Source of the DNA: Lachnospiraceae bacterium
GTDB taxonomy: Bacteria; Bacillota; Clostridia; Lachnospirales; Lachnospiraceae
Assembly (NCBI GenBank): GCA_017453065.1
Contig: JAFTKW010000023.1
Location: 1-47,155 of the forward strand
DNA length: 47,155 nucleotides
Direction: 5' to 3'
Under the pieces are notes generated by a model, which saw only the letters and a list, made by a program, of their open reading frames with translations, searched no databases and was not told the DNA's origin. The first letter of the stretch is position 1, and each line of letters starts with the position of its first letter. The translations under genes were made by a program, and so were the position numbers. This document shows, in pieces, positions 17,401 to 23,166 of the stretch.

Positions 17401-17426
17401 TTTGGTTTCTTAAAAAGAAAAAATAA
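11484..17426 (+). CDS. Multimodular secreted GH10 endo-beta-1,4-xylanase, membrane-anchored
   Basis: 1980 residues. Signal peptide 1-32 (cleavage after VSA). Two near-identical ~150-residue beta-rich modules (34-183, 215-364) are joined by Ser/Gly/Glu linkers. Diverged relatives follow at about 385-535 and 538-685, then shorter beta modules at about 687-825 and 826-960. Two CBM4/9/22-like carbohydrate-binding modules (about 962-1136 starting KNGFFEDEDMSMW; about 1297-1470 starting VNGDFADTDLSDW) flank another beta module (about 1156-1290). The GH10 domain spans about 1480-1885, with acid/base Glu1659 (WDVVNEA) and nucleophile Glu1785 (QITEFDM), plus HVLVWHAQTP and YYNDYN. An acidic tail and one C-terminal helix with a KKKK stop-transfer end anchor it; no LPXTG is seen. 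It should cut xylan at the cell surface. The N-terminal modules may be xylan-binding; the CBM86 family is one to compare. A cre site lies upstream. Confidence 0.95.
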   Translation: MKKVFRKLLAAMLSVALVAGAVNLFPMEVSAEGTNITPALTGTEDFAFKASDLTYEWGTCTQEATEANQVKLGFAEQYNQAVFTLTNYAKIDLSKCKTVTFCVSEQSGPVAFKLIDDSYAEIGSFTKYSQNGQTLYTYDVSGMTNIVTQVGLMLDVEATDQTFVFDGVYFDMMSEAELNPDQGSDGSESGESGEGSEGDEGSEGGESGEGTVTATNITPALTGTEDYAFKASDLTYEWGTSTQETTDANQVKLGFAEQYNQAVFTLTNYAKIDLSKCKTVTFCVSEQSGPVAFKLIDDSYAEISSFTKYSQSGQTLYTYDVSGMTNIVTQVGLMLDVDTTGQTFVFDGVYFDMMSEAELNPDQGGDSGEGGTEGEGGTEGGETATNMTPVATSSEDISYTGDQLGKWWENASSTLNGTQWEMTFSGAYQQAKFGLPSELDLTNAKSVTFAISAQNCVLAFKVYTSEDGDDAQVVQYNFSGKNLYTIDLSAYSSVASCVGVMMNTATTEAGATSTCVFDGVFFDMKNAEEIEADKPVEDTTANMTPAAASAEDKVFKGADFVESSGSATGSLGGPNSDEYKITFGGQWTERQFKLPESIDLSMCNSVTFALSEQTGSVSFKLYETVDGKLSEIGVTTYGNTDKNLYTIDFSGRTEVVTHIAVMLDKDLTGQKCSLDGVVFDMMTAKKETYTVTYTADQLTVGSSNAQSAQIVDGKLVVQYSALNQQVKFVLPAAVNFGKCLSITVAVSAQDGPVNFYAYSDGSNVDTFNYKVGSSEYVLTPTADKKVDILGVQTGGSEFTEGANITIDSITFLMEGKEPQPLPEDTDGDGQVTVDSTFFANVETSTGVTVEVKEVGGQTVSEVAFTQVGDYVDFEIPDTVDVAHLASIALDMEVVSTASVQSLEGETIEGIEISLLDANKNVLVTGNVDVLQANGNEKAKYIRITSTVANQNLQLTTITFEIDMTIVGDIVKNGFFEDEDMSMWPSHVTRVDNGTAFIAGQTFTTYGEIVSRESNYTCFQQDITSRVEPGKYYAISYWVKLSEEYEGYTQAYRTVSFAPYSVDSAGNANYNVPVAGIGKAVCEPGVWTHVVAMTYVPENAKEFHLRILEQGLKWGTVPGVLGSYAVAGIQMSETTPFTIYGQGGGNGGGAATVSNVDNREITFTQNYSMDEFSIDWASATFEQSADKVTVSFEDNYDEVRLSLPRAYAASDIVSVVVNTGGQNVPIAIKLYNKGVEKRVEYFNAIGDTYTVCPNIRGSIDAIGIMSLATPNPDGAYVDVVDVTLNFAKEPDPEAVSDTILVNGDFADTDLSDWQAAYWGQNEGVSMFHEVSSTPFGDGVTNYASYNKRTSPYQCFAQDITDCVVQNEIYTFSFWAKLSDDYIGAPEEQRVVQFAPYTVDKEGVADYNPKLEGTYTQVLEPGVWTKFEGTYKVTNANEVAQVIIRILEQGTNYGQGDCVLGGYSIADVKMDLYVPDPPSIDEEVPNLDETLMSVFGDDFIVGNSLTVNSIDDLGTSMLLNKHFNAITIGNELKPDALFGYSNSAHTKLETISFNGQELVVPTLDYSRAEMVLDKIVKWNNENPDHQFKVRGHVLVWHAQTPEWFFRENYVVGQNADGSENYVSAEEMNLRLEWYIKTVLEHFTGEDSEYKDLFYGWDVVNEAVSDGSGSYRTDKIANGEKPSDPTHGSNSSWWAVYGSNEYIIKAFQFANKYAPADLELYYNDYNECNSTKVKGIVKLLTDVLAAEGTRIDAMGMQAHYNLMNPSVKMFEDAIRAYAAVVGNVQITEFDMKASRDLSTEKNLQEEYLEQSQKYLALYESLKKLDAEEGINITGITFWGVSDKDSWLQSSSNVGGGADGTMTQCPLLFDGNYKVKPAFWAFVDYTMVDPTYGQEPEEIVDEETPMGDIDPEKDASSEKEEEVEQSTNSQDANQAGQNQDSTATSGEAVETQAKKPSAMPFVAAGAVVVIAGAGAAVWFLKKKK
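11583..12575 (+). repeat. Tandem duplicated module within the xylanase
   Basis: Codons 34-183 (11583-12032) and 215-364 (12126-12575) repeat with a period of 543 nt. The encoded 150-residue units differ at only 9 positions by my count (about 94% identity), including Cys60 against Ser. Synonymous differences are scattered, so the copies are recent but not identical. The linkers that follow are built from repeated Gly-Glu, Ser-Gly and Glu-Gly codons (about 12030-12116 and 12573-12630). Confidence 0.9.
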
Positions 17427-17442
17427 TTAATTCTCTTTTGTA

Positions 17443-17472
17443 GAGGGTCACCCTTCCAAGGGTGGCCCTTTA
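17443..17472 (+). terminator. Intrinsic terminator after the xylanase
   Basis: AGGGTCACCCTT pairs with AAGGGTGGCCCT around CC, followed by a short U-run. The yicC promoter begins immediately after. Confidence 0.8.
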
Positions 17473-17473
17473 C

Positions 17474-17502
17474 TTGACTTCAAATACTTTTTCTCCTATA
17501 AT
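17474..17502 (+). promoter_or_regulatory. Sigma-A promoter of the yicC-gmk-rpoZ operon
   Basis: TTGACT (17474-17479), 17 nt, TATAAT (17497-17502): near consensus and likely constitutive. Confidence 0.85.
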
Positions 17503-17563
17503 AAAGGGGTATTTGCGAACGAGAGACTACGGTATAGGTTCGCACGAAGAAAGGGATAAAATC

Positions 17564-18442
17564 ATGATTAAAAGTATGACAGGTTTTGGCAGATGCGAAG
17601 TCATGGAAGGTGAGCGCAAGTTTACCGTAGAGATGAAATCCGTGAATCATCGTTATCTGGATGTAAACATCAAGATGCCAAAGAAACTCAATTTCTTTGA
17701 AGCGGCAATCAGAGCAGAACTCAAAAACTTTATCCAGAGAGGTAAAGTAGATATTTTTATTACCTACGAAGATTTTTCCGAAGGCAATGTTAGCATCAAG
17801 TACAACAAGGAAACGGCAGCTGTTTATGTTCAGTACTTGAAACAGATGGCAGAAGACTTTGGACTTGACAATGACGTGAGAGTGTCTAGTTTGTCCCGTT
17901 ATCCTGAGGTCTTTTCTATGGAAGAGATGACAGAGGATGAGGACGAGCTTTGGAAGGCTCTTCAGAAGGCACTTACTGGTGCGGCAGAGGCCTTTGTAGA
18001 GACTCGTATTAAAGAGGGTGAGAACCTTAGAAGCGATTTGATATCCAAATTGGATGCCATGCTTGGCCACGTAGAATTTATTACAGAGCGTTCTCCTCAG
18101 ATTATTGATGAATACAAAAAGAAATTAATTGATAAAGTACAGGATTTGCTTGGCGATGCAAAAGTGGACGAGACCAGACTTTTGATGGAAGTAACTGTTT
18201 TTGCAGATAAGGTATGTGTAGACGAGGAGTTAGTAAGACTTCGCAGTCATATTGAAGCTACCAAGGCAGAACTTCTAAAGGGTGGAAGCGTAGGTCGTAA
18301 GTTAGACTTCATTGCGCAGGAGATGAACCGTGAAGCCAACACCATTTTGTCCAAGACTACAGACCTTGAAGTTTCCAACAGAGCTATTGAACTTAAGACT
18401 GAAATCGAAAAAGTAAGAGAACAGATTCAGAACATCGAGTAA
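17564..18442 (+). CDS. yicC: YicC/YloC family endoribonuclease
   Basis: 292 residues from ATG 17564; this gives the family's usual beginning MIKSMTGFGR and follows GAAAGGGA. Longer in-frame readings would start inside the promoter. The N-terminal YicC domain includes EMKSVNHRYLDVNIKMPKKL, and the C-terminal part (DUF1732) includes DEELVRLRSHIEATKAELLKG (split at helix ends), then GRKLDFIAQEMNREANTILSK. The family has endoribonuclease activity in other bacteria. The order yicC-gmk-rpoZ is conserved in many Bacillota, where the small Gmk-adjacent RemA-type gene is sometimes present; none is seen here. Confidence 0.93.
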   Translation: MIKSMTGFGRCEVMEGERKFTVEMKSVNHRYLDVNIKMPKKLNFFEAAIRAELKNFIQRGKVDIFITYEDFSEGNVSIKYNKETAAVYVQYLKQMAEDFGLDNDVRVSSLSRYPEVFSMEEMTEDEDELWKALQKALTGAAEAFVETRIKEGENLRSDLISKLDAMLGHVEFITERSPQIIDEYKKKLIDKVQDLLGDAKVDETRLLMEVTVFADKVCVDEELVRLRSHIEATKAELLKGGSVGRKLDFIAQEMNREANTILSKTTDLEVSNRAIELKTEIEKVREQIQNIE

Positions 18443-18459
18443 TTTAGCGAGGAACACAC

Positions 18460-19095
18460 ATGAAACACAAGGGAATTTTGATTGTTATTTCAGGGTTTTC
18501 TGGGGCTGGTAAAGGTACCTTGGTAAAGCAGCTTATGAAGACCTACAATAATTATGCGTTGTCCATCTCAATGACAACTAGATCTCCCAGACCAGGGGAA
18601 AGTGATGGAGTAGAATATTTCTTTTCTACACGCGAAAATTTTGAAAAAAAGATTGCAGAAGATGGCTTAATAGAGTATGCTCAGTATTGTGGCAATTATT
18701 ATGGCACGCCAAAATCTTATGTGGAACAGCAGCTTGAGGCGGGGAAAGATGTGATTTTGGAAATCGAAATCCAGGGTGCTCTCAAGGTAAAGGAAAAACT
18801 TCCAGAGACCTTGCTTTTGTTTGTTACACCTCCAAGCGCGAAGGTGCTTAGAGAAAGATTGGTGGGCAGAGGGACAGAGACCATGGAAGTGATTGAACAG
18901 CGCATGAGTCGAGCTGTGGAAGAGTCACAGGGCATCGAAGCCTACGATTATCTGGTAGTGAATGACGATTTACAGTCATGTACAGAAGAGATTCACCAGA
19001 TTGTACAGTCTGCGAAGTGTGCGTCTGTACGCAATGTGGAGTTTATAGACCAAATCAGAAATGAATTAGAGCAGTTATCGAAAGGAGATAAATAA
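18460..19095 (+). CDS. gmk: Guanylate kinase
   Basis: 211 residues. Phosphorylates GMP (and dGMP) to GDP with ATP in the cytoplasm. The P-loop reads SGFSGAGKGT (residues about 11-20). The GMP-binding segment has SMTTRSPRPGE and DGVEYFF, and GNYYGTPKSYVEQ and the EIEIQGALKVKE region are standard. Start follows GCGAGGAA. The stop codon shares one base with the rpoZ start, so translation of the two is coupled. Confidence 0.96.
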   Translation: MKHKGILIVISGFSGAGKGTLVKQLMKTYNNYALSISMTTRSPRPGESDGVEYFFSTRENFEKKIAEDGLIEYAQYCGNYYGTPKSYVEQQLEAGKDVILEIEIQGALKVKEKLPETLLLFVTPPSAKVLRERLVGRGTETMEVIEQRMSRAVEESQGIEAYDYLVVNDDLQSCTEEIHQIVQSAKCASVRNVEFIDQIRNELEQLSKGDK

Positions 19096-19328
19096 TGTTA
19101 CATCCATCTTATAGTGATTTGATGAAAGTAGTAAATAGCGAGGTTGAGCCAGGCGAGGAGCCAGTAGTAAGCAGCAGATATTCCATCGTAATGGCTACAT
19201 CCAAGAGAGCAAGACAGATTATTTCTGGTTCCGAAACTTTGGTAAATGCAGAAGGCAAGAAACCTTTGTCCGTAGCAGTTGAAGAGTTAAACGAAGGCCA
19301 GATCAAAATCTTAAGCGACGAAGAATAA
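19095..19328 (+). CDS. rpoZ: DNA-directed RNA polymerase omega subunit
   Basis: 77 residues. Omega helps assemble RNA polymerase by clamping beta-prime. The sequence MLHPSYSDLMKVVN, then SSRYSIVMATSKRARQI with the conserved R-Y-x-I-V-x-A-x-x-K/R-A-R-Q pattern, identifies it. The C-terminus (KPLSVAVEELNEGQI) is also typical. Overlaps gmk by one base, preceded by AAAGGAGATA. Confidence 0.93.
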   Translation: MLHPSYSDLMKVVNSEVEPGEEPVVSSRYSIVMATSKRARQIISGSETLVNAEGKKPLSVAVEELNEGQIKILSDEE

Positions 19329-19335
19329 TGCAACG

Positions 19336-19372
19336 AAAAGAGAAATACCTTTCCTGGGGATTTCTCTTTTTT
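19336..19372 (+). terminator. Intrinsic terminator after rpoZ
   Basis: AAAAGAGAAAT pairs with ATTTCTCTTTT around a CCTTTCCTGGGG-type loop, followed by TT. It lies only 32 nt before rimO, so partial read-through is likely. Confidence 0.75.
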
Positions 19373-19403
19373 ACAAAGAGGCAAAGAAAGGCGATAGTAT
19401 TTC

Positions 19404-20741
19404 ATGAGGATTATGTTTGTATCCTTAGGATGCGACAAGAACTTAGTGGATTCAGAGATGATGCTGAGTATTCTTCGCAGTAAGGGACATGAATTTACAG
19501 ACGATGAATATACCGCAGATGTGGTGGTAGTAAACACCTGCTGCTTTATAGGAGATGCCAAAGAAGAAAGTATCAATGTTTTACTTGAAATGGCAGATTT
19601 GAAAAACGAAGGAAACTTAAAGTTTCTGATTGCTACTGGGTGTTTGGCTCAGAGATACAAAGAAGAAATACAGACAGAGATTCCAGAGGTTGATGCAATC
19701 ATAGGAACCACCGCCATTGATGCCATAGCTAGCTGCATTGATGAATTGGTGGAAGGAAAGGCAGTCAATCACTACGCAGATATAGATGAAAAGCCTGTAA
19801 GTGGTGTGGGCCGTGTGCTGACCACAGGTGGACATTATGCATATTTAAAGATTGCAGAAGGCTGCGACAAGCATTGCACCTATTGTATTATTCCAAAGGT
19901 CAGAGGGCAGTTTCGTTCCGTTCCAATGGAAGTGCTGGAACAGGAAGCCAAACAGCTGGCGGATATGGGCGTAAAGGAGCTGATTTTGGTGGCTCAAGAG
20001 ACTACCCTTTATGGCAAAGATTTGTATGGCAAAAAGAGCCTTCCAGAGCTTTTGCATCGTTTGGCACAGATCAGTGGTATTTATTGGATTCGAATCCTGT
20101 ATTGCTATCCAGAAGAAATTGACGATGAATTGATAGCGGCAATCAAATCTGAAGAAAAGGTTTGTAACTATCTGGACATTCCAATACAGCATGGAAGCGA
20201 TGCGATATTGAAGCGTATGGGACGTAGAACCAGCAGACAGGATATCTGTGATATAGTGGCCAAACTGAGAAGAGAGATTCCGGATATATGCCTTCGAACA
20301 ACATTGATTACTGGTTTTCCAGGGGAGACAGAGGAAGATCATGAGAGTCTGATGGAATTCGTAGATGAAATGGAATTTGACCGCCTTGGAGTTTTTACTT
20401 ATTCTCAGGAAGAGGATACAGCAGCAGCCAAGATGGAAGGCCAGATTGACGAAGAAATCAAGCTCGCCAGACAGGCAGAAATTATGGAATTGCAGCAGGA
20501 GATTGCCTTCGAAAAAGCAGAAGACATGGTGGGAAAAGTGTTATACTGTATGGTGGAGGGCAAGGTTGCGGAGGATGACGTATATGTGGCTAGAACCTAC
20601 CGCGATGCTCCAAATGTAGATGGATATATTTTCATTAATACAACAGCGAACCTGATGACTGGCGATTTTGTGAAGGTTCAGGTTTTGGGCTGTAATGAAT
20701 ATGATTTGATAGGAGAGATATATCATGAATTTACCGAATAA
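19404..20741 (+). CDS. rimO: Ribosomal protein uS12 methylthiotransferase RimO
   Basis: 445 residues. Radical-SAM enzyme that adds a methylthio group to a conserved Asp of ribosomal protein S12. The N-terminal MTTase domain has the three cluster cysteines Cys10, Cys46 and Cys80 (SLGCDKN, NTCCFIGDA, ATGCLAQR). The radical-SAM motif is Cys154-x3-Cys158-x2-Cys161 (EGCDKHCTYCIIP). A C-terminal TRAM domain ends the protein. The SLGCDKNLVDSE start separates RimO from MiaB, whose tRNA enzyme differs there. It overlaps pgsA by 17 nt. Confidence 0.95.
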   Translation: MRIMFVSLGCDKNLVDSEMMLSILRSKGHEFTDDEYTADVVVVNTCCFIGDAKEESINVLLEMADLKNEGNLKFLIATGCLAQRYKEEIQTEIPEVDAIIGTTAIDAIASCIDELVEGKAVNHYADIDEKPVSGVGRVLTTGGHYAYLKIAEGCDKHCTYCIIPKVRGQFRSVPMEVLEQEAKQLADMGVKELILVAQETTLYGKDLYGKKSLPELLHRLAQISGIYWIRILYCYPEEIDDELIAAIKSEEKVCNYLDIPIQHGSDAILKRMGRRTSRQDICDIVAKLRREIPDICLRTTLITGFPGETEEDHESLMEFVDEMEFDRLGVFTYSQEEDTAAAKMEGQIDEEIKLARQAEIMELQQEIAFEKAEDMVGKVLYCMVEGKVAEDDVYVARTYRDAPNVDGYIFINTTANLMTGDFVKVQVLGCNEYDLIGEIYHEFTE

Positions 20742-21309
20742 ACTTACAATCGTTAGAATGATTCTTATAGTCCCTTTTGTAGTGCTTTTGTTAGGTGGCT
20801 TTTATAACTGGGCTTGGCTTTCTGGAATCATCGAATATGTGGATTATATTGCGTTGGCTATCTTTATCATTGCCAGTCTGACAGATATGTTGGATGGAAA
20901 GATCGCCAGAAAGTACAACCTGGTAACCAACTTTGGTAAATTTATGGACCCACTGGCAGACAAACTGCTTGTTTGCTCAGCTATGATTTGTCTGGTTGAA
21001 ATGGGACGTATTCCAGCTTGGGTGGTAATCATCATTATTAGTAGAGAGTTCATTATCAGTGGATTTCGATTGGTTGCATCTGACAATGGTGTTGTGATTG
21101 CAGCAAGCTATTGGGGTAAATTCAAAACTGTATTTCAGATGGTTATGATTTGCCTGATGATGGTGGACAATGCATATTTCCCATTGGCAGGAACTGTAGT
21201 ATGGGATGCATTGGTTGCTGTTACCATGTGGATTGCATTGGCACTTACAGTCATTTCGCTTCTTGATTATGTAATCAAAAATCGCAGTGTTATGTCTGAT
21301 GTGAAATAA
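20725..21309 (+). CDS. pgsA: CDP-diacylglycerol--glycerol-3-phosphate 3-phosphatidyltransferase
   Basis: 194 residues, integral membrane protein. Makes phosphatidylglycerol phosphate, the committed step to phosphatidylglycerol and cardiolipin. The CDP-alcohol phosphatidyltransferase motif is complete: Asp57-Gly58, Ala61-Arg62, Gly71, Asp75 and Asp79 (MLDGKIARKY, then FGKFMDPLADK). The MNLPNKLTIVRM start and four to five further hydrophobic segments are usual. It starts inside the end of rimO, so the two are translationally coupled. Confidence 0.94.
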   Translation: MNLPNKLTIVRMILIVPFVVLLLGGFYNWAWLSGIIEYVDYIALAIFIIASLTDMLDGKIARKYNLVTNFGKFMDPLADKLLVCSAMICLVEMGRIPAWVVIIIISREFIISGFRLVASDNGVVIAASYWGKFKTVFQMVMICLMMVDNAYFPLAGTVVWDALVAVTMWIALALTVISLLDYVIKNRSVMSDVK

Positions 21310-21339
21310 GAGTTTTGCTTCGCGATTTGCGTGTGCGCA

Positions 21340-21360
21340 GAGAGTCCGCTGCGGACTCTC
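21340..21360 (+). repeat. Perfect hairpin between pgsA and the zinc-ribbon gene
   Basis: GAGAGTCCG and CGGACTCTC pair perfectly over a CTG loop. No U-run follows (AATTACAAAAG), so it is not an ordinary terminator. The right arm could alternatively pair with GAGAGT at 21388-21393 in the next gene's ribosome site. Confidence 0.6.
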
Positions 21361-21397
21361 AATTACAAAAGATAAAGTTCTTTGAGGGAGAGTTTAA

Positions 21398-22654
21398 ATG
21401 TCTAGTTTAAGTAAATTTGATTTTTGTCCTAAATGTGGGGCACTGGCAAGAGACGGGGTTTGCCAGAGTTGCGGATATGTAAATCCAGCAAGTGTGCCAA
21501 AGCAGCCAGTGCAGCAACCACAGCCGCAGCAGGGCTGGCAAGCGCAGCAGCCACAGCAGAGCTGGCAAGGCCAGCAGCAGAATGTATCTGCATTCCAGAA
21601 CAATGGAAATGCAGGCTTTGTGGCACCGCCACAGGATAGTTATAATCAGTACCAGTATCAAGCTTACAACAATCCAGCTTTGCAAAAACCGCAGAAGAAC
21701 AACAATGCATTGGTCATCATTTTGGTGATGGTGGTTATTATTTTAGGATTGTTGTTTACCTGTTGCGCTGGAAGTTTGGGCATGTATATGTTGGACATAG
21801 ATGTGGACAGCTTATTGAGTGAGGAATCCAAATCAATTTATCCATGGGAAGAGGATGACGAAGAGGAGGAAGTTTCCAAGTCATACGAAGGCTCAGACAA
21901 GAAATATGCGGAGCCTTCTAAAGAAGTGGAAGAGGAAAAAGAGAGTTCTACTGCAACTTCTTCTAGTGAGGAAGAGGAGATGACAAAGCCTACTCAAGAT
22001 TTGGAAGGGTTAGCAGAAGGAAAGTATTACGAAGCTCCTTACAATGCACTTAGAGATGACCTGATTTATGGCATTGATTTTGAAACGGGACAGCATATAC
22101 CAGAACAGTATGATGGAAGAGTTACCATACAGGTAGAATATCCACAACTGACAGGTGCGGCTCCTAATTTGGATATCATTAATGCATATTTGGAAAGAGA
22201 GTATTCTTATTTTTATGATTATTTCGTGGAAACCTATGAGCCATACATAACAGAGGAAAGCATTTTCTATGTGGTGGCACAGGGATATGTAACTTACATG
22301 GATGAAGAAGTACTCAGTGTCGTTTTCCATGAGGAACTGTATATTGATGGAGAAAGTATGATTCAGTATTACTGTCTCAATTTCGATATGACAGATGGGG
22401 TAATATTAAACAATGTTGATATTCTAAATCTGGATCTGGATTTCGCAATTGAATTTCGCAGAAGAGAAATCATCGAAAATGGAGATGAGTGGCTGACTGA
22501 CTATACTGACCAAGAAATCCTAGAAATGCTTAAAGATATAGACCACTTGGTTATCTTCTACACCCCTATGGGCATGGAGGTAGGCTTAAATCTCTACGAC
22601 GTAGTCCTGTACATGACCTACTCAGACTATGAGAAGTTCTTGAAATTATATTAG
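21398..22654 (+). CDS. Zinc-ribbon membrane protein with extracellular DUF3298/RsiV-like domain
   Basis: 418 residues. A small zinc ribbon lies at the start (FCPKCG, Cys10/Cys13, then CQSCGYV, Cys22/Cys25). A Gln/Pro-rich stretch about 30-90 follows, then one membrane helix (about 104-130, ALVIILVMVVIILGLLF). An acidic Ser/Glu linker and a C-terminal domain of about 200 residues complete it. The last part (RVTIQVEYPQLTG, then a Tyr-rich region and VVFHEELYIDG) resembles the DUF3298/RsiV-type domain, but the match is by eye. The topology would place the ribbon in the cytoplasm and the big domain outside. A sensor or cell-envelope role is possible; function is unknown. Ribosome site GAGGGAGAG. 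Confidence 0.75.
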   Translation: MSSLSKFDFCPKCGALARDGVCQSCGYVNPASVPKQPVQQPQPQQGWQAQQPQQSWQGQQQNVSAFQNNGNAGFVAPPQDSYNQYQYQAYNNPALQKPQKNNNALVIILVMVVIILGLLFTCCAGSLGMYMLDIDVDSLLSEESKSIYPWEEDDEEEEVSKSYEGSDKKYAEPSKEVEEEKESSTATSSSEEEEMTKPTQDLEGLAEGKYYEAPYNALRDDLIYGIDFETGQHIPEQYDGRVTIQVEYPQLTGAAPNLDIINAYLEREYSYFYDYFVETYEPYITEESIFYVVAQGYVTYMDEEVLSVVFHEELYIDGESMIQYYCLNFDMTDGVILNNVDILNLDLDFAIEFRRREIIENGDEWLTDYTDQEILEMLKDIDHLVIFYTPMGMEVGLNLYDVVLYMTYSDYEKFLKLY

Positions 22655-22664
22655 TTGAGAAACG

Positions 22665-22815
22665 AAAAGAGGCTGATTTATATTCCTCTAAAGGGTACTT
22701 ATGAAACGTCGGTCCTTAGTGAGCGGAGCACGGAAGTGCATACGCGAACTTAGTACCGTTACGTTTCATAAGTAGCGAAAGCGGACCCGTAGAGGAATAT
22801 AAACAGCCTTTTTAT
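22665..22815 (+). ncRNA. Large nested hairpin element (candidate structured RNA with terminator outer stem)
   Basis: The outer stem pairs GGCTG(A)TTTATATTCCTCTA (22671-22690) with TAGAGGAATATAAACAGCC (22790-22808), 19 pairs with one bulged A. A-rich sequence to the left and TTTTTATTTTT to the right extend it as in a terminator. Inside, GGGT/ACCC (22693-22696, 22785-22788) and the perfect 13-bp ACTTATGAAACGT/ACGTTTCATAAGT (22697-22709, 22761-22773) follow. A mini-hairpin GC-GAAA-GC occurs in the right side (22775-22782). Next are a 9-of-11 helix CGGTCCTTAGT/ACTTAGTACCG (22710-22720, 22748-22758) and a terminal GCAC-GGAA-GTGC (22728-22739). Both small loops are GNRA tetraloops. I cannot name an RNA family for it. 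It may act as the terminator of the upstream gene, a stable small RNA, or a palindromic repeat element. Confidence 0.6.
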
Positions 22816-22839
22816 TTTTAGTTTTACAATTTACTATCC

Positions 22840-22933
22840 CTTGCCATTGCTTTGTAGATATGATACATTTTCTATAGGCAAGAGATTTATCCGCAACTTG
22901 CCAACACATTCTTTTGCTCCCAAGGGAGCCAAA
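22840..22933 (+). other. Hairpins with mutually exclusive pairing upstream of recA
   Basis: CTTGCC at 22840-22845 and again at 22897-22902 can each pair with the single GGCAAG at 22877-22882. A separate hairpin follows: GCTCCC/GGGAGC over AA (22916-22929), lengthened by TTT/AAA. The remaining bases of the 22655-23166 gap are AT-rich; no ORF with convincing support is seen there. The structure could be chance or an unrecognised leader. Confidence 0.35.
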
Positions 22934-23051
22934 TCACACTTATTCTTGGTCTTTCCGGCAATTCGCCAATAATCCAATAAGTGGAAAATGTTTACAAATT
23001 TATATGGCGAAGGAGGGATGCCTTTGAGGGAAGTTTATGGGACATTCAAAA

Positions 23052-23068
23052 TGTTTATAATATAAACA
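23052..23068. promoter_or_regulatory. Perfect 17-bp palindrome upstream of recA
   Basis: TGTTTATA-A-TATAAACA is an exact inverted repeat about 30 nt upstream of the recA -35. It looks like an operator; the cognate protein is not evident. It also contains a TATAAT without a good -35. Confidence 0.45.
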
Positions 23069-23099
23069 TAAAAAATGCTAGATAAATTGTAGAAAAGCA

Positions 23100-23128
23100 T
23101 TGACAAAATCGAACATTTGTTTTATTCT
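23100..23128 (+). promoter_or_regulatory. recA promoter
   Basis: TTGACA (23100-23105), 17 nt, TATTCT (23123-23128). A LexA-like box occupies the spacer. Confidence 0.8.
23110..23123. promoter_or_regulatory. LexA (SOS) box 1
   Basis: CGAACATTTGTTTT matches the Bacillota consensus CGAACRNRYGTTYC at 12 of 14 positions. It lies between the -35 and -10 of the recA promoter, so LexA would block polymerase. Confidence 0.75.
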
Positions 23129-23134
23129 AATTCT

Positions 23135-23148
23135 AGAACAAATGTTCC
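23135..23148. promoter_or_regulatory. LexA (SOS) box 2
   Basis: AGAACAAATGTTCC matches the same consensus at 13 of 14 positions. It lies 25 nt downstream of the first, around the transcription start. Confidence 0.8.
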
Positions 23149-23166
23149 TTATGAAGGAGATTAATT

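Noticed and set aside
23017-23061. Tiny ORF (about 13-15 codons) behind a GGAGGG in the recA upstream region
   Set aside because: The ATG abuts the ribosome site, the peptide is not recognisable and it ends within the palindrome; no independent support.
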